Positions 49,085 through 59,879 of a DNA stretch of 64,000 nt are shown here, one piece after another. Origin of the DNA: Phlebopus portentosus (lineage: Eukaryota > Basidiomycota > Agaricomycetes > Boletales > Boletinellaceae); the NCBI GenBank assembly GCA_037892935.1, contig JAYXKI010000010.1, positions 806,001 through 870,000 on the forward strand. The letters are read 5' to 3'. A model generated the notes under the pieces. That model was not told where the DNA came from, searched no databases, and saw only the letters and a list, made by a program, of their open reading frames with translations. Positions within the stretch are counted from its first letter, which is position 1. Every line of letters begins with the position of its first letter. A program made the position numbers and the translations under genes.

Positions 49085-51783
49085 ATGGTCTACCTTACGC
49101 CTCGTTTTCTCTTCTTAGCGGCGCTGGTCGCCACTGCTGCTATGCCTACTTTCGTTGTTCAGTCTAACGCCCGTGCTGTTGATCTCATGGAACGTCATCA
49201 TGACAAGTCTTCTCATGACAAACAGTCAGCTTCTTCACTTGCTTCGAAGGGACGCAACAAGGTTCAGTCCAAGCCAACTATTCCTCCTCCGCCTTCTGCG
49301 AAAACAGTCAAAGGGCAAGGCAAGAAATCCAAGAAGCATAGGAAGGCGGGGGAGAAGCATGAAAGGGTAAGATTGATTGAATTATATTATTCCATATATT
49401 GTACATGGCGTTAATGTGTTAATGCATGCATCCACCTTCAGGACATTCTCGCGTCGAAGGATAACACCTGGGATCCACTTGACCCCGTGGTCCAGGTCGC
49501 TGGCATTTCGGTCGGAGATGGACGCGGTGGTTCATTCTCCGATACTCACGACCTCATACCTAGTCTAGCAAGCATTCTTCGTCGCGACCCAGAATCGGAG
49601 CACCACCACCACCATCACCATCATCACCATGGACGCCAGGAACGAGAAGCGCAGACTACGTTCAGCCTGCATAGACGCACCAGGTCGAGGATTCATGGCA
49701 AGCGCGAGCGTAAGATCGAGGAGATCGAAAAGCAGGAAATGCCAGAGGAAGCCGAAGCTAAGACTGCCGCTGCTGAAAACCGTGATTGGGACATGTTTGA
49801 TCCGCTCCTCAAGGTCGGAAATTTTGAGATCGGCGACAGACATCATGGATCGTTCTCCGATACGCGTTCTCTCTTGCCTAGGTCTCCGGCACCACATCAT
49901 CACCATCACCATCATGGATATCACGATAAAGTTGTCGTGAATGGCGATGATGATAAAGTTCATGTTCACGAGAGGAGGGATCCGCACCATCATCACCACC
50001 ATCACCACCATGGTGATCACGACAGGGTGATCGTCAATGGTAATAACGATAAGGTTCATGTCCACGAAAGGAGGGAGCCGCACCATCACCACCACCACCA
50101 TGGCCACCATGTTCATGACAAAACGGTTATTAATGGGGACAATGATGATGTCCATATTCACGAACGCCGGGATCCACGTCACCACCATCACCACCACGGC
50201 GAGCACAAAACGGTTATCAACGGAGATAATGACAATGTTCACATTCATAACCGGGGCGTCGACTCTTATGATGACATATTGGACGTGTATCTCGGGCTCG
50301 ATATGTGTGGAAGCAGCATAAACGGACATAAGGTCGAGTGCAATATTCAGTCCGGTCACCAGAAGAGGTCCGCAGCTCTCGAGAATATGCCTGGTGTCCC
50401 TGGGACGGTCGATATCATGGTAAGCATTTCTGTACAGTCTTCGCAAACCGGTTCTTCATGTTCACCGGCTATTGTCTTTTAAAGGCTGTCGGCGGCAATA
50501 CGATGGAAAAGTTGGCTTCCCTCATCCTCTCTTCGGCACCCGACAATAGTTCGACAACGGATATCTCGGGTTCGTTGAATGACAGCACAAAGGCAGCTGA
50601 TGATACGAATCTGAGCCCGTTCGTCCTCGATGCGTCCAACTCCACGCAGACGCAATTCTTCCTCGTTGCGGCGGAAACCGCACCGAGCGTTCCTTCGGCG
50701 CCTAGCACATCGTTTTCTAACACGCTCTCAGTGCTCAAGTCGGCAGCATCTAGCAAGGATGATGAGTTCGGCTCGCAGGATATCAAGGTGACGTTACAGG
50801 TCCTTGTGTTCGAACCGTCCGAAGCAGCGATGAGGCCGTATTGTGCTACCTTCGATCCTAACCCTCCTGCTCCTGCTGCTCTGACGATGGATAAGTGTTT
50901 CTCAGACTCGAGCTCGCAGAACACTGGGAAGATGACAGAGACATCATTGCACAAGTCGCAGACGTTTTTGTATAATCCAACTTCAGGGGTTTTACGACCC
51001 AAGTGGTTCGAGGTTACTGGTGATGTCCCGCTGAACGCGACTGAGCCGAGTGCTAGTGTTCCTATCCCGTCGAACGGTACGAGTACAAGTTCCAGTTCCA
51101 GTTCGAACTCGAGCCCGAGCGCGACTTCTGGTGCCAGTATGGATGCGAAACAGATGAACTTCAAGATCCCGACGTCGAACAAGAACGCGCCTGCACACTT
51201 GCCAGGTCCCGTGCCAGGTATTGTCGGGAATGTCACTCAAACGGTTAATGGGACGCTTCCCGCTCCTCTTCCTTCGCCTCCCTCGCCTCCGATCCCGAAC
51301 CCGCAGAATGTGACTCTGGTATTCACTCCTGTCGGTATGGCCATCCACTCGGTCAACGGTGCCTCGGGCGTTGCTTCTTTCGAGCCCGCCAACGGCAATG
51401 GTAATGATGCTTCGGACTCGGGGTCAAACGCAGGTGACGACACCGACGAGAATGATTTCACGGATGCTTCCCTCTCTTCGTCGACGTCAACGTCTACGGA
51501 CACAGACTCGGCGAGTGCGACGACAACGGACGGTCCCAGCATCAGCGAGTCCAGCGGATATGAATATGGTTATGGTTACTCGGGGATGCCTGCCGGGAAG
51601 GCCGATGCAACTTCGGACGCCACGAGTGTAAGTGCTAGTGCGACCGCCTCCGCCTCAGGTACCATGACGGAATCGATGTCGATGTCGGACTCGGAGTCCT
51701 CATCGATGCCGACTAGCACTGGCTCTGTGACGATCGATGAAGCTGCTATGGAGAAGATGTACCAGAACCCACGGGATTTCTAG
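49085..51783 (+). CDS. Secreted protein with His-rich repeats and dibasic sites
   Basis: Three exons in phase (49085-49366, 49442-50419, 50485-51783), 852 aa. Signal peptide: MVYLTPRFLFLAALVATAAM. Two copies of a GxFSDT motif (GGSFSDTHDLIPSL and HGSFSDTRSLLPR) each follow V-Q-V/K-V-G-like residues. Between about 49890 and 50250 lie four repeats: a run of 6-9 His, a short spacer, then a strand like KTVINGDNDNVHIH, with ERR-DP or ERR-EP between units. After GHQKR the C-terminal half has MPGVPGTVDIM, KVTLQVLVFEPSEAAMRPYC, ATFDPNPPAPAALT, and a Ser/Thr-rich tail, a pattern I recall from agaric extracellular proteins. His runs suggest metal binding; RR and KR suggest Kex2 cutting. Both are inference. 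Not recognised as a named family. Confidence 0.8.
49890..50250 (+). repeat. Four in-frame His-rich tandem repeats
   Basis: Units of about 26-32 codons, each His(6-9) plus a block like VVVNGDDDKVHVHERRDP. CAC/CAT codons are mixed, so the repeat is kept at protein level and is not a simple DNA microsatellite. A separate 10-His run lies at 49601-49630. Confidence 0.85.
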
Positions 51784-53235
51784 TTTCTTTCATCATCCAC
51801 TGGGTCACTGTTTTTTTCTTCGTTTACCATGTAGTGTACGATACTCAGGGCCAGAGAATGAAATGGGCATTTCACTTCCTTTCCTTTCCTTATCTGATCA
51901 CGCAACCTAATCCAATCAAACAAGTTCTTTTCTAATCTTTATTATCTCGCAGTAAGGTGCGGAGAAGTTGGAGGTCTACATCATCCTCCGACCATCAAGG
52001 ACTCCGGGCCGTCGCCGAGATGAAAAGGTAAGCCCGGGTCCCCGCGGACCCACAAATCGACGGGCAAAAGTGGAATGTTAGTTTACCTCCGTTGTCAAGC
52101 TGTGTTAGCATTAAGCCCCTTTTGAAGCCGGTCGAGAAGAGATGTTGTAACGAAGGCGCTTCAGATATTAGACGCCTTTGCTTGCATTTTTTCTTGTTGT
52201 TGAAGCCGGGGAAGCAGAGCGAAAAAGAAGTCATGACCAGATATGGCAAGTCAGGACAGGAGGGGACCCCGGGATGTGTGTTCGGACGAAATCAACACCG
52301 ACACCTTCGATCCTCACATCTTCATCAAAAAAGTAACGCTCACGAGGCTTCACCAGGAAAGAAACACCACACGATTCTAGTTTGCTGCTTTCCTTCGAGA
52401 GATATGAAACATGTCTGAATTTGGGTTGCAACAGCAGTTAGCCGATAAACTGCGAACGAATGAAAGTAGTCTGGTGATCTCGTGTTACATGCCTCTCCGC
52501 ACGACAACATGTTCTGGATGGACAGAGATCGGAGACAAAGCACAAAGCGGAATTATCTTGGTCTAGCGCGCGTTTTATCACGCAGAATTCGGACCGAAGG
52601 CGAAGAACGAGGCGAAATGCTGAGTAAGGTTGCGGCGACGAGCAGCGCCTAGGCTACGAGGTGACGTACACCCGGGACGAGAAAGAGAGAGAAAGAGAAA
52701 AAGCTCAAAGTAAACCATAAACTGACCTTCGAGAGATATCGCAGGACAGACAAGGGCTGTGCACGCACGACACCGCCTGCGGCATTCAAGGCTACTTACA
52801 CCAGACAGATTGATACGATAACAGGCAACTATGGCTTGATTGGATTGGATTTACGGAACTTCTCATATCCCGTGCGGGTAGTACACCGGCCTGACGCGCC
52901 AAACACACCCAGAGAAGATCCGTACTAGTGGATATGTATACTATGTATGTTTACACAGCGGAACTGATCGCTCGAAATACGGCGCGTACTTACGATATTT
53001 GGTTCATGGTTATCCCCCCATCTCTCCAATACACTTATAATAGACCAGAGTATATATTGGTGTCTTAGCACTTAAGCCTGTCACTCGCCATCATTCATCT
53101 GTCCCTGGTCCTGTCCTGCTCTCTGCTTGCCTTCCACTCTCATCTACCTCTCTTCTCTCTCCGTCTCTTTCTTCCATCGTATCTTAGCCTCCGCGACAAC
53201 CAGCTCTGACATCGTCTTTTGACTTACCGCTCGCA
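51784..53235. promoter_or_regulatory. 1.45-kb intergenic region before transcription factor B
   Basis: No conserved coding frame. Holds the 3' UTR of the secreted-protein gene and a long promoter for factor B. A GC-rich inverted repeat (GGGTCC-CCGC-GGACCC) lies at 52036-52051. A TATAATA-like stretch at about 53036 and a pyrimidine-rich leader (53095-53180) precede the ATG. Confidence 0.45.
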
Positions 53236-56200
53236 ATGTCTGCTGCGAGAAGACCTGATCCTCTCGGACACATTGGAACAAACTCTTCAGGAGGGCCTCA
53301 GCGCCGTCGAAGAGGCGCGGCGCGTCTGTCTTGTGCGGAATGTAGGAGACTTAAACTGAGGTGTGATAGGCAAGTAAAGTTTTCGTGCACTTCGAATAGC
53401 GATGAAACTTGTCTGACATTTGCTATAGAAAAGTACCTTGCGAGTCCTGCGTGAAGCGAGGTTGTGCTGCAATTTGTCCCGATGGTGCGTAAGGCTCATA
53501 GCTCCGAGTACTAGCGTCTGCTGCAGTTCGTTGACGAAACCACTAGGTGCACTTACGACTGGCAAAGGAAATCGGTGAGCTTCCATTCCACTGTTCATCA
53601 GCAACCGCAGCACTCAAATTCTGCCACGCCGAAGCAGATTCGTTCTGGCCTCAACGCAAGAACTGCACGAGAAAATCTCCGAGCTGTGCTGCCGGGTGCG
53701 CGAGCTCGAAGACGCACTGCGAGAGTCGCATTCCCAACTTTCGGGTGACATCCATCCATTGCTAGCCGAGGAACTGCTGCGTATCAAAATGCCATTGCAG
53801 CGCGAGACGTCTGATCCTAACCGCTCGGACGAAAACAAAGATGATCTCAGTCCTGACGTCGTGGACTCGTTCGGCTCTATTTCCATCAGTCAAACGGGGA
53901 AGACGAAGTTCTACGGACACACTGCTAATTCTTGGGTGAGTGGAATTCTACATTAGGCAGGAAATAATAAATCTAATACACTTTTTCCCTCTGTTGATGT
54001 GTTGTACATTTTGCAGTATTTCCTCCAAGTAAGTTTAATCTATTTTACATCTTGGCACATGTGAGCGCCATGAGAGCGCATCAGCGTAGCCAGTGCCTCG
54101 AGGCATTGGCAATTCATATGACACCATCCTATCAGATTTGACATTAAAAGAAGAACCTGATGCTGATTAAACTTTCCTTTCTCCTTCCTAGAACGAGAGC
54201 CCAGAAGAGGAGTCGGAAGATAGGACGTATGCACTTGAGCAAGTGCTGCCGCCTGAGATTCTCGCGTTGGGCGAGTCATTCCCCACATCTCCGACTGGCT
54301 CTCCGATCACACATGCGAGCAATCGCTTCAATAACTTGGTGGGCTACCTCCCGCCCCTGCAGAAGGCAGTGGAGCTGTGTGATATCTATTATCAACGCGC
54401 CGCGTGGATGTGAGTATCGTCTTCTTTCACTTTCCTTGTCTCTTGTTATTTGCATCGCCTTCGTTGTTATGTCCAATTTTGAATCCAAATACTCTCATCG
54501 TTCCTATTCGCCGCTCTATCGTCTTAACTCCTATTCGAGTATCAATATATTCCAAAAATCACTTCAATGATACTAAATCGAAACCCGTCTTTCCTTCGCA
54601 GGTACAACCCAATCTCACGGGCACAATTCGACGAAGAGGTCTTCCAACACTTCTACAATGAGAACTACACTCCTCCATCGCCTCCAAGTGACTCTGCCTC
54701 TGCTCATCGTTTAGCGCTGATCTTCATCCTGCTGGCGATCGGTACGCTCATGGATCCGAACGAGCCACCGTACGGGCTCGAAGCGGAAAAGTATCACCAG
54801 CTGGCGCGTGCGGCGTTGTTCAAGAGTTCCATCTTTGATGACCCGACTTTGCATGCTGTTCAGGCTCTTGTGAGTTTTTCTTTTTCGGTTTCTTTGCTTC
54901 TTTGATCTCTTTTCTTTTTTCTGTCCTGTCCTGTCCTGTCCTGTCCTTTCTTTCCTTTTTCCGCTTGGCGCGTGGCGTTTTGTTCTTGTTCTTATTCTTG
55001 AGCTTCGCGTGGGTGTGGGATGTGTCGCTTTTTCGGCTCTTCCCATTTGCACCTCAATCAAGCGCTCAGTCCGCGGATAAGCATTGCCGTTCGAAAAAAA
55101 AAATAGAATCGGCAGTCCTCGGCGTCCCCAGTCTGCTTCTTGTCTAAATCAGGCATCGCTTCACCCCGAGGCGAACCTTGAGTCTGTTGCTTCGAAACGT
55201 GCATCAACAGCCCCTGTCCTTCCATCTATCTATCCAATGTATCCTTCTATGTCTCTAACGAGAGACTCCGATGACTTCGTTGTTTTGATCGAGAGGCTAT
55301 TTTTATATCATTACTCTTTTTCTTTCTCTATCATTCACTTTTGTTGCATTGAGTTGCTTGACAGCTGATCGTTGTTATTGACCCTTTTTTTCCCTTTATA
55401 GTTCTTGATGTCGTATTATCTATTCTTGGCGGACCGACATGGAACGGGCAGTGGATCAAGATGGATTATCATGGGTTTCGCTGTGAAGCTGGCACAAAGC
55501 GTGAGTAACCAGAATTAGAATAATCGGACATCCTAAGGAAACTTATCGTGGGTCCTTTAGATTGGTCTGCGTATGTAGCATGGCTCTATCCCTACCTCTC
55601 TTAATATACTGACTATTTACTTTTCCAACTTACTAGATCGAGATAGCACAAAATGGAAAATGTCTGACCAGGAGACTCAGACGCGCCGAGAGACGTTCTG
55701 GGAGCTGTATACCTATGATTCGTGGCAGGTTAGCATACCATTTCTTCGTTGGCAATGTCAAGTTGAATGAGACCGACGAATTGTTTAGTGCTTGACGTTC
55801 GGCAGACCGCCCTCGTTCTCGTTGCCGCACGTAGATTGCAAGTTCCCTCATCCCATTGAGGACCCGACAGGCGAACGAAGTTGTGAGTACAGACCACTAT
55901 GAGAACGGTTTGGATCGATGTTGAACTTCTTGTTCTTCAGTCGATACCTGGAAGCACCGCTTCTCCGCAGAATGCATGAGCGTCGTTCATGACCAAGCAT
56001 TCGGAGCTAAGACTCCCAGCTATCAGACCATTCTCCAGCTCGACCGCAAGCTGCGTGCCTTCCCTGTCCCATCTGTTCTCCAGGTTGCTGGTTTTGGAAA
56101 TTCGGACCTTGCAGCAAACAACCTTGCTGTCGATACCCATGGATTGATCATGCAAAGACATATTGTACTGGCTATCCGTGAAATGAGTGGGTACTCTCCC

Positions 56201-57643
56201 CTTACGTCAGCGAGGATTTCCAGTAGATGATTGACTATTGCTCTCTTATAGACTTGTTGTACATGCACCGAGGATTCTTCGCTCGTGCTATCGGTGATAA
56301 TCCTAAAGACCCTCTTGGCTCGCCTTATGGTACATCTGTCATTGCAGCATACCGCAGTGCAGGGTCCCTGGTTGCACTCGTTCGTGATCTCGATTCTCAG
56401 CTACCAGAGCCAACAGAAAGACTTTGGTTCTTGTGGACACACTTGTTCTCCTGTGCGGTACGTATTTTTTGGTATAGTTAGCTTCTGCTCAGTTGACTTG
56501 ACTGTTATGTTGTAGGTTGTACTTGGGTCGATTGTTACCCGCTGTCCGTCAATGAGTCTTGCGCCATCTGCATTGGTCCAGCTTGATTCTGCTTGTGAGC
56601 TCTTTGATAGAGTTGCAATCAAGTTCCGCGCAGGAAAAGTCTTGGTGGGTCCATTCAACATCGCTACTCATATATCCTAGTTCACTTATTGCTATACTTG
56701 ACTTCAGAGTATTATGCAAACTCTACGCCAGAAGGCGCATTACTCCCTACAAGAATACCGAGATGGCAAGACTTCTCCGATGACAAGTCTATCGTACAAG
56801 ATGCTCCGTGAGGGGTCACCGGAGCTCGACAGCGATGACGAACTATCCAAACTTGGTGGAAAGACGCGGTATATCTCTCAGAAAGAGCATTCCAAATCGC
56901 CATCTCCTTTACTTATGACCCGCTCACCCAACACGCACAATCCTATTGTGCCGCTCCCGCTGCCTGACGCGTCAGCAGGCATTCATCCAAGTGTCGCCGA
57001 ATACCTCTCGTCATTCAACTTTCCACAAGGCCGAGTTCAGGCCGGGCAGATGCAACAAGATCAAGGTGCTTTATTCGGTGCGCAGCAAGGAGCAGCGATG
57101 TACCGCGGATACGACAACGACGGAACGAGTCCGATGCATTTCCACTCGCAGGTCGAGTTATCTTCCCCAGGTGCCCTTTCGACTCCCACATCCGCAACCT
57201 CATCCCACACAAACCACCCACTCGTCTTGCCGAATGCGCAAAGCGGTGCGAGCGGGCCAAGCTCCGGGCCTCAGCAAACCTTCCCACAGTACTTCCCCGT
57301 ATTCGACTACGGAACAGCGGGCACAAGTTCCGGGTACGGAGGCGCAGCATCAGGAGGAGGTGCAGCATCCATGCAGCTCGCGGGGAACTCCGCGGGTTTC
57401 GAGCAAGATGATTACACGATGGCTTACGGGGGCGCTCCAGCCACAGGGCAGAATGGCGCTGTTCCTGGTAGTAGCGCTAGTGGACCCAGTGGCGTCGGCC
57501 TGAATGGGATGAATGGCAACGGATACGGACACGCTGTAAATGGACAGGGAAGACGGGATTTGAGAGATATTACGCCCGAGTCGAGTATGCATACTGCGTG
57601 GATTGATTTCGTCACTCAGATGAGCGCCGGGATGAGTGGGTAG
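53236..57643 (+). CDS. Zn2Cys6 transcription factor B (fungal_trans domain)
   Basis: Paralog of factor A, with the same exon plan. Starts MSAARRPDPLGHIGTNSSGG; zinc cluster AARLSCAECRRLKLRCDR|KVPCESCVKRGCAAICPD; then ALTTGKGNR; coiled coil QELHEKISELCCRVRELEDA; HPLLAEELLRIKMPLQRE; fungal_trans domain with HRLALIFILLAIGTLMDPNE, WELYTYDSWQCLTFGRPPSF, TWKHRFSAECMSVVHDQAFG, LLYMHRGFFARAIGDNPKDP; low-complexity Gly/Ser/Gln C-terminus ending FVTQMSAGMSG. Intron 1 is GC-AG (53370-53428): only GC as donor gives CDR-KVP. A 10-nt microexon lies at 55561-55570. All junctions read keep phase. Nuclear regulator; targets unknown. Confidence 0.9.
53370..53428 (+). other. GC-AG intron in the zinc-cluster region of factor B
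   Basis: Donor AG|GCAAGT, acceptor CTATAG. The alternative GT donor three bases on gives a frame without the third and later Cys. The paralog has an ordinary GT donor at the same codon. Confidence 0.8.
54921..54946. repeat. CTGTC pentanucleotide microsatellite
   Basis: Five tandem CTGTC units in a T/C-rich intron of factor B, followed by more pyrimidine-rich sequence. Confidence 0.9.
55561..55570 (+). other. 10-nt microexon of transcription factor B
   Basis: ATTGGTCTGC between CTTTAG and GTATGT. It joins KLAQS to RDSTKWKMSDQE as IGL-H, exactly as the microexon of the paralog does. Confidence 0.8.
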
Positions 57644-58188
57644 TGCTGACCAAAAAGCTGACGGAGCATAACTTATACTGTGCTTGTCACTCCACTTCTC
57701 TTTTTCTGAGTCTGCCTTATTCGTTTGTCCTCATTCCGTTCTGGATGCCGTTATGTGTTTCCAAATGAATGAAAAGCGTTACGTATAGTACTTTAGTACT
57801 TATACTTCTGTTTTCTTCGACTTCTTTGTAAGGAATTATAATTCAAGCGTTTATGCTTTTTGCTTTCTTTGCTTCGTAGAAAGTTGAAAATCTTCTTTCT
57901 CTCGCTTCTCCTGACTTCTTCTGTCCTCGGACTTCCTTAGTGGCGAATAATTCGCCGGAACGCTTTTTTTTTCTTGTACAGTACAATACCGGGAACAAAA
58001 TATAGACCGTTTATTTCTTTGTAACTCTAGCTTTTCATGAAGATCAATAAATGGCCTTTGTTACGCTATTGCGTTTACTACCGTACATGACCGGTCATCA
58101 TACCAACGGCCCCTAAAGCGTCGATCCCGCACTATGAAATAGTAATGCCACCCCAGGGCCATAAGCGTTCACTCCCCGGTATTGGAAA
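57644..58188. other. Convergent 3' region, no gene seen
   Basis: 545 bp after the factor B stop. T-rich sequence (57690-57970) fits a 3' UTR and polyadenylation region. No conserved frame. Confidence 0.4.
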
Positions 58189-58504
58189 TCACCGGTAGAC
58201 AATGAGGTGGATTTGAGCACGGACGGTCGTATCGGGCTTCAAGATCGCGATCAGCTGCTGTGCGACCGGTAAGATAGCTTTTTTGTTGAAAATTTTGACG
58301 CCCGGAATCTCCGAGATGAGAGGATGCGGGATTGAGATAAGTCTTTGCTGAGGCCCCCCCCCGCGTCGTGTGTAAAATGAGCGCAAGTAGACGCCGGACT
58401 TCTCGTGCAGGGATCCGGTCTAATAGCCACTCAGGTACCTGGTATCTGGTGCTTCTAGTTCTGAGCCAGACATACTGGGTTAGTATGTAGTAATCTTCAG
58501 TCAC
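58189..58504 (-). CDS. Unrecognised ORF, two halves joined at a G9 run
   Basis: Not recognised. On the minus strand, VPEWLLDRIPAREVRRLLAL continues as ILHTTRGG up to a run of nine G (58354-58362 as C), and in another frame PQQRLISIPHPLISEIPGVK, FNKKAILPVAQQLIAILKPD and TTVRAQIHLIVYR to a TGA at 58189-58191. Both halves look coding. One more G would join them. The 5' end is unclear because the frame meets the Rpc25 stop codon at 58505; a start may lie at the ATG near 58471 in another frame with an intron. Possibly a small conserved gene downstream of rpc25. Confidence 0.4.
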
Positions 58505-59661
58505 TCAGCCTTCCTCCATAGCGTCAGCTACGTAATCCTCTGGTTTGTCACCCTCCTCGGCTTCGCCTTCGTCATCACCTTCGGCCTCGGCTTGTTTCCA
58601 CCACGCTATTGGGCCGAGTCCTTGCTCAGCAATCGAGCACTGCAAGTAATTATGAGTAGTCGGAAAGGTGAGCCGGAGAACCGCGTGAGACCGAGCGTAT
58701 GATAAATTTGAAGAGGGGAATTTGATTCCGAGGAATGATTAATGGATCCAGGAACAGTAGACGAGAAGAGCAAATGAAGGTGGAAAAGGAGTAGAAGAGA
58801 AACACATACGATGATAGAATACGGTGGTCTCCGGCGTTCGGCTTTCGCGAGCATGACTCCGCCTTCGGTGGCTTTGGGTGGCCCAGGCTCGTCATCATAA
58901 AACTCGTCCGTCTCCACACGCACACGGAGGACATCTCCCGTGTCGATGTACATGCGCTCCGAAGTGGGTGTGTCGAGTAGTTCGTGCCGAGTGCAAATGT
59001 GATTCGGGTCGGCTTCGAGAGGAGGATGATGAGCTACCCAGAAATGTGCGCGTTCACTCGGGTCACTAGCCGAGTAAATAATAGATTAGTTTGTTGATAA
59101 TAAAAAAAGCGGATGATAGGTCGCTTACAATGCAGAGGGGGTGGGTAGGTAGGAGAGTGGGATATGCATATCGTCGAAGAAGCGGATAGATACTAGCCAG
59201 AGACAAATGAACATGCGGGCCATGCAGATGGGTGATAAACAACATACATCGAATTCCCTCCTCGTCAGAAGACTTGACCTTTGCAAGTACGACCTCGCCA
59301 GCAAATGGTCGAAATGCAACCATTCGGAAAACAACTGCAAGACATGTTTGCTTTCGATGAGCACTACACGTAAAGACACACATAACGCATACCTTTATGC
59401 CACATACACCCGTCTCCATATCTCACTTTCCCTTCACCAGCTTGTGCGATGTCAAAGACACATATACAAAGGCCGACGTCGTGCAATACGCGGTTCGCGT
59501 ATTTCTTGTTCAATTCATTGATGATTGCCTGTTCTGCTGGTAATGAGAATGTTGACGGCTGAAGAGCGACTGTGTCCTGGTTTAAGGTCGTGCGAATGAG
59601 CAGGATTATATCCACATTAAAGCGAATAGCAACCTACTTTAATTGTTGAAAGCACGAACAT
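58505..59661 (-). CDS. rpc25: RNA polymerase III subunit Rpc25 (Rpb7-like)
   Basis: Stalk subunit of RNA polymerase III, partner of Rpc17 (family knowledge). Start ATG 59661 (MFVLSTIK, then an intron). In order: DTVALQPSTFSLPAEQAIIN, NKKYANRVLHDVGLCICVFD, GEGKVRYGDGCMWHK, VVFRMVAFRPFAGEVVLAKV, SSDEEGIR, SIRFFDDMHIPLSYLPTPSA, ERAHFW, TSERMYIDTGDVLRVRVETD, EFYDDEPGPPK, then CSIAEQGLGPIAWWK. Ends VADAMEEG, TGA at 58505-58507, after an acidic tail. Six or more exons in phase, full family length. Divergent from the carrier gene; the 218 bp between them hold both promoters. Confidence 0.93.
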
Positions 59662-59879
59662 AACGGCGGATAGTTGAAGACGTTCAGTTCAAAGTCACGG
59701 ATGCTAAAATTGCCGTAAGCCGACGACGGATCACTGAATCACGGCAGTTTCCGACATTTTCTTCCTGTTTCCAATTTGTCAGAGTCTGTCAGTCTCTCTT
59801 TCTCTGTCCCTCGACGTTGTGCTTTCCGTTCCGGCGCTCCTTCTCATAGATTCTCAGCTAGGACGCTTTTGAGCTTGCA
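59662..59879. promoter_or_regulatory. Divergent promoter, rpc25 / rim2
   Basis: 218 bp between start codons of an RNA polymerase III subunit and a pyrimidine-nucleotide carrier. Pyrimidine-rich on the carrier side. No specific site claimed. Confidence 0.45.

Noticed and set aside
49565..50446. Long minus-strand open frame (293 codons) opposite the His-rich repeats
   Set aside because: It is the reverse of CAC/CAT and GA-rich codons of the real gene, giving a Met/Val/Ile-rich low-complexity product with no domain.
50469..51236. 255-codon minus-strand frame opposite exon 3 of the secreted protein
   Set aside because: Shadow of the Ser/Thr/Pro-rich plus-strand frame; no splice or domain support.
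59855..59866. CTCAGCTAGGA before rim2, like the introner core
   Set aside because: Only 11 bases match, it is not inside an intron, and flanking bases differ.
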